Source: Bacillota bacterium (GTDB lineage: Bacteria; Bacillota; Clostridia; Christensenellales; CAG-138). Taken from it: 14,514 bases of DNA. The DNA is taken from NCBI GenBank assembly GCA_023458355.1, contig JAEWZS010000006.1:1-14514 (forward strand), written 5' to 3'. Below are positions 14,392-14,514 of the stretch, piece after piece. The first letter of the stretch is position 1, and every line of letters starts with the position of its first letter. A program made the translations under genes and the position numbers. The notes beneath the pieces are model-generated. The model ran no database searches and was not told where the DNA came from. It saw nothing but the letters and a program-made list of their open reading frames with translations.

Positions 14392-14514
14392 AAGCGCCTC
14401 CGGCATAACTAAGGTTCCCTGCGTTCGCTTTAGCGATGCCCTTCGGGTTTTTTACATATCCGCCTGCCGCGCTGAAGCACTCCTACCCACGGTTGCTGCC
14501 AATGTCGCCTGCGG
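14392..14514 (-). other. Right-edge stretch without a supported gene
   Basis: This is the region upstream of the radical SAM gene. I found no clear promoter. A small palindrome (TCGC, loop TTTA, GCGA) lies near 14427-14438, and a CCC-TTC-GGG mini-hairpin followed by six T on the plus strand lies just beyond it. One minus-strand frame is open from the window edge to a TAA near 14454, which is too short to call. It could be the end of an upstream gene, or non-coding. Confidence 0.35.

Noticed and set aside
14392..14406. ATG at 14406 as start of the radical SAM gene
   Set aside because: There is no Shine-Dalgarno sequence before it. GGAGG lies between it and ATG 14391, at the right distance for the latter.
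14439..14453. CCC-TTC-GGG plus six T as a terminator
   Set aside because: The stem is only about three pairs and it would end a plus-strand transcript, yet no plus-strand gene precedes it.

Overview
The window reads as chromosomal DNA from a clostridial-type Firmicute. The signs are a tRNA-sensing T-box leader, strong Shine-Dalgarno sequences, consensus sigma-A promoters, tRNA-dependent amidation genes and a DUF2087 protein. This is inferred from gene content and signals, not from a database match. Nothing points to a phage, a transposon or a CRISPR array. The plus strand carries genes from 1 to about 8424. The minus strand carries genes from about 8482 to 14391. The two halves converge on a shared hairpin terminator at 8436-8469.

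Plus strand. The left edge cuts into a Ku gene, which overlaps a three-domain LigD gene by 4 bases; together they are a two-gene bacterial non-homologous end-joining system. Next come a near-perfect promoter (TTGACA, 17 bases, TATAAT) and a roughly 300-base T-box leader, then a translation operon. Its first gene is one 698-residue protein in which a complete aspartyl-tRNA synthetase is fused to a complete GatC. GatA and GatB follow with short overlaps. The operon therefore encodes both steps of tRNA-dependent Asn (and Gln) formation, with the synthetase covalently joined to an amidotransferase subunit. The T-box specifier loop reads GAAC, so Glu (GAA) and Asn (AAC) codons overlap by a one-base shift. 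From memory, this matches a dual-specificity T-box described in Clostridium acetobutylicum. Fusion and leader together are the most interesting part of the window.

Minus strand, in transcription order from the right edge. A radical SAM protein with a helix-hairpin-helix segment overlaps its usual partner (TIGR03915/DUF4130 type); both belong to families labelled probable DNA modification or repair but of unknown chemistry. Next is a secreted or membrane protein of unknown function with a signal peptide and four predicted membrane helices, which has its own promoter. Then comes an 826-residue membrane-anchored PAS-GAF-PAS-GGDEF-HD-GYP protein that appears able both to make and to break down cyclic di-GMP. 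A small DUF2087 protein lies 19 bases downstream of it.

Themes: two separate DNA-repair modules (Ku/LigD and the radical SAM pair) flank a core translation operon and a c-di-GMP signalling unit. The unexplained stretches are short: the leader upstream of the signalling gene, which has one hairpin, and the last 123 bases.
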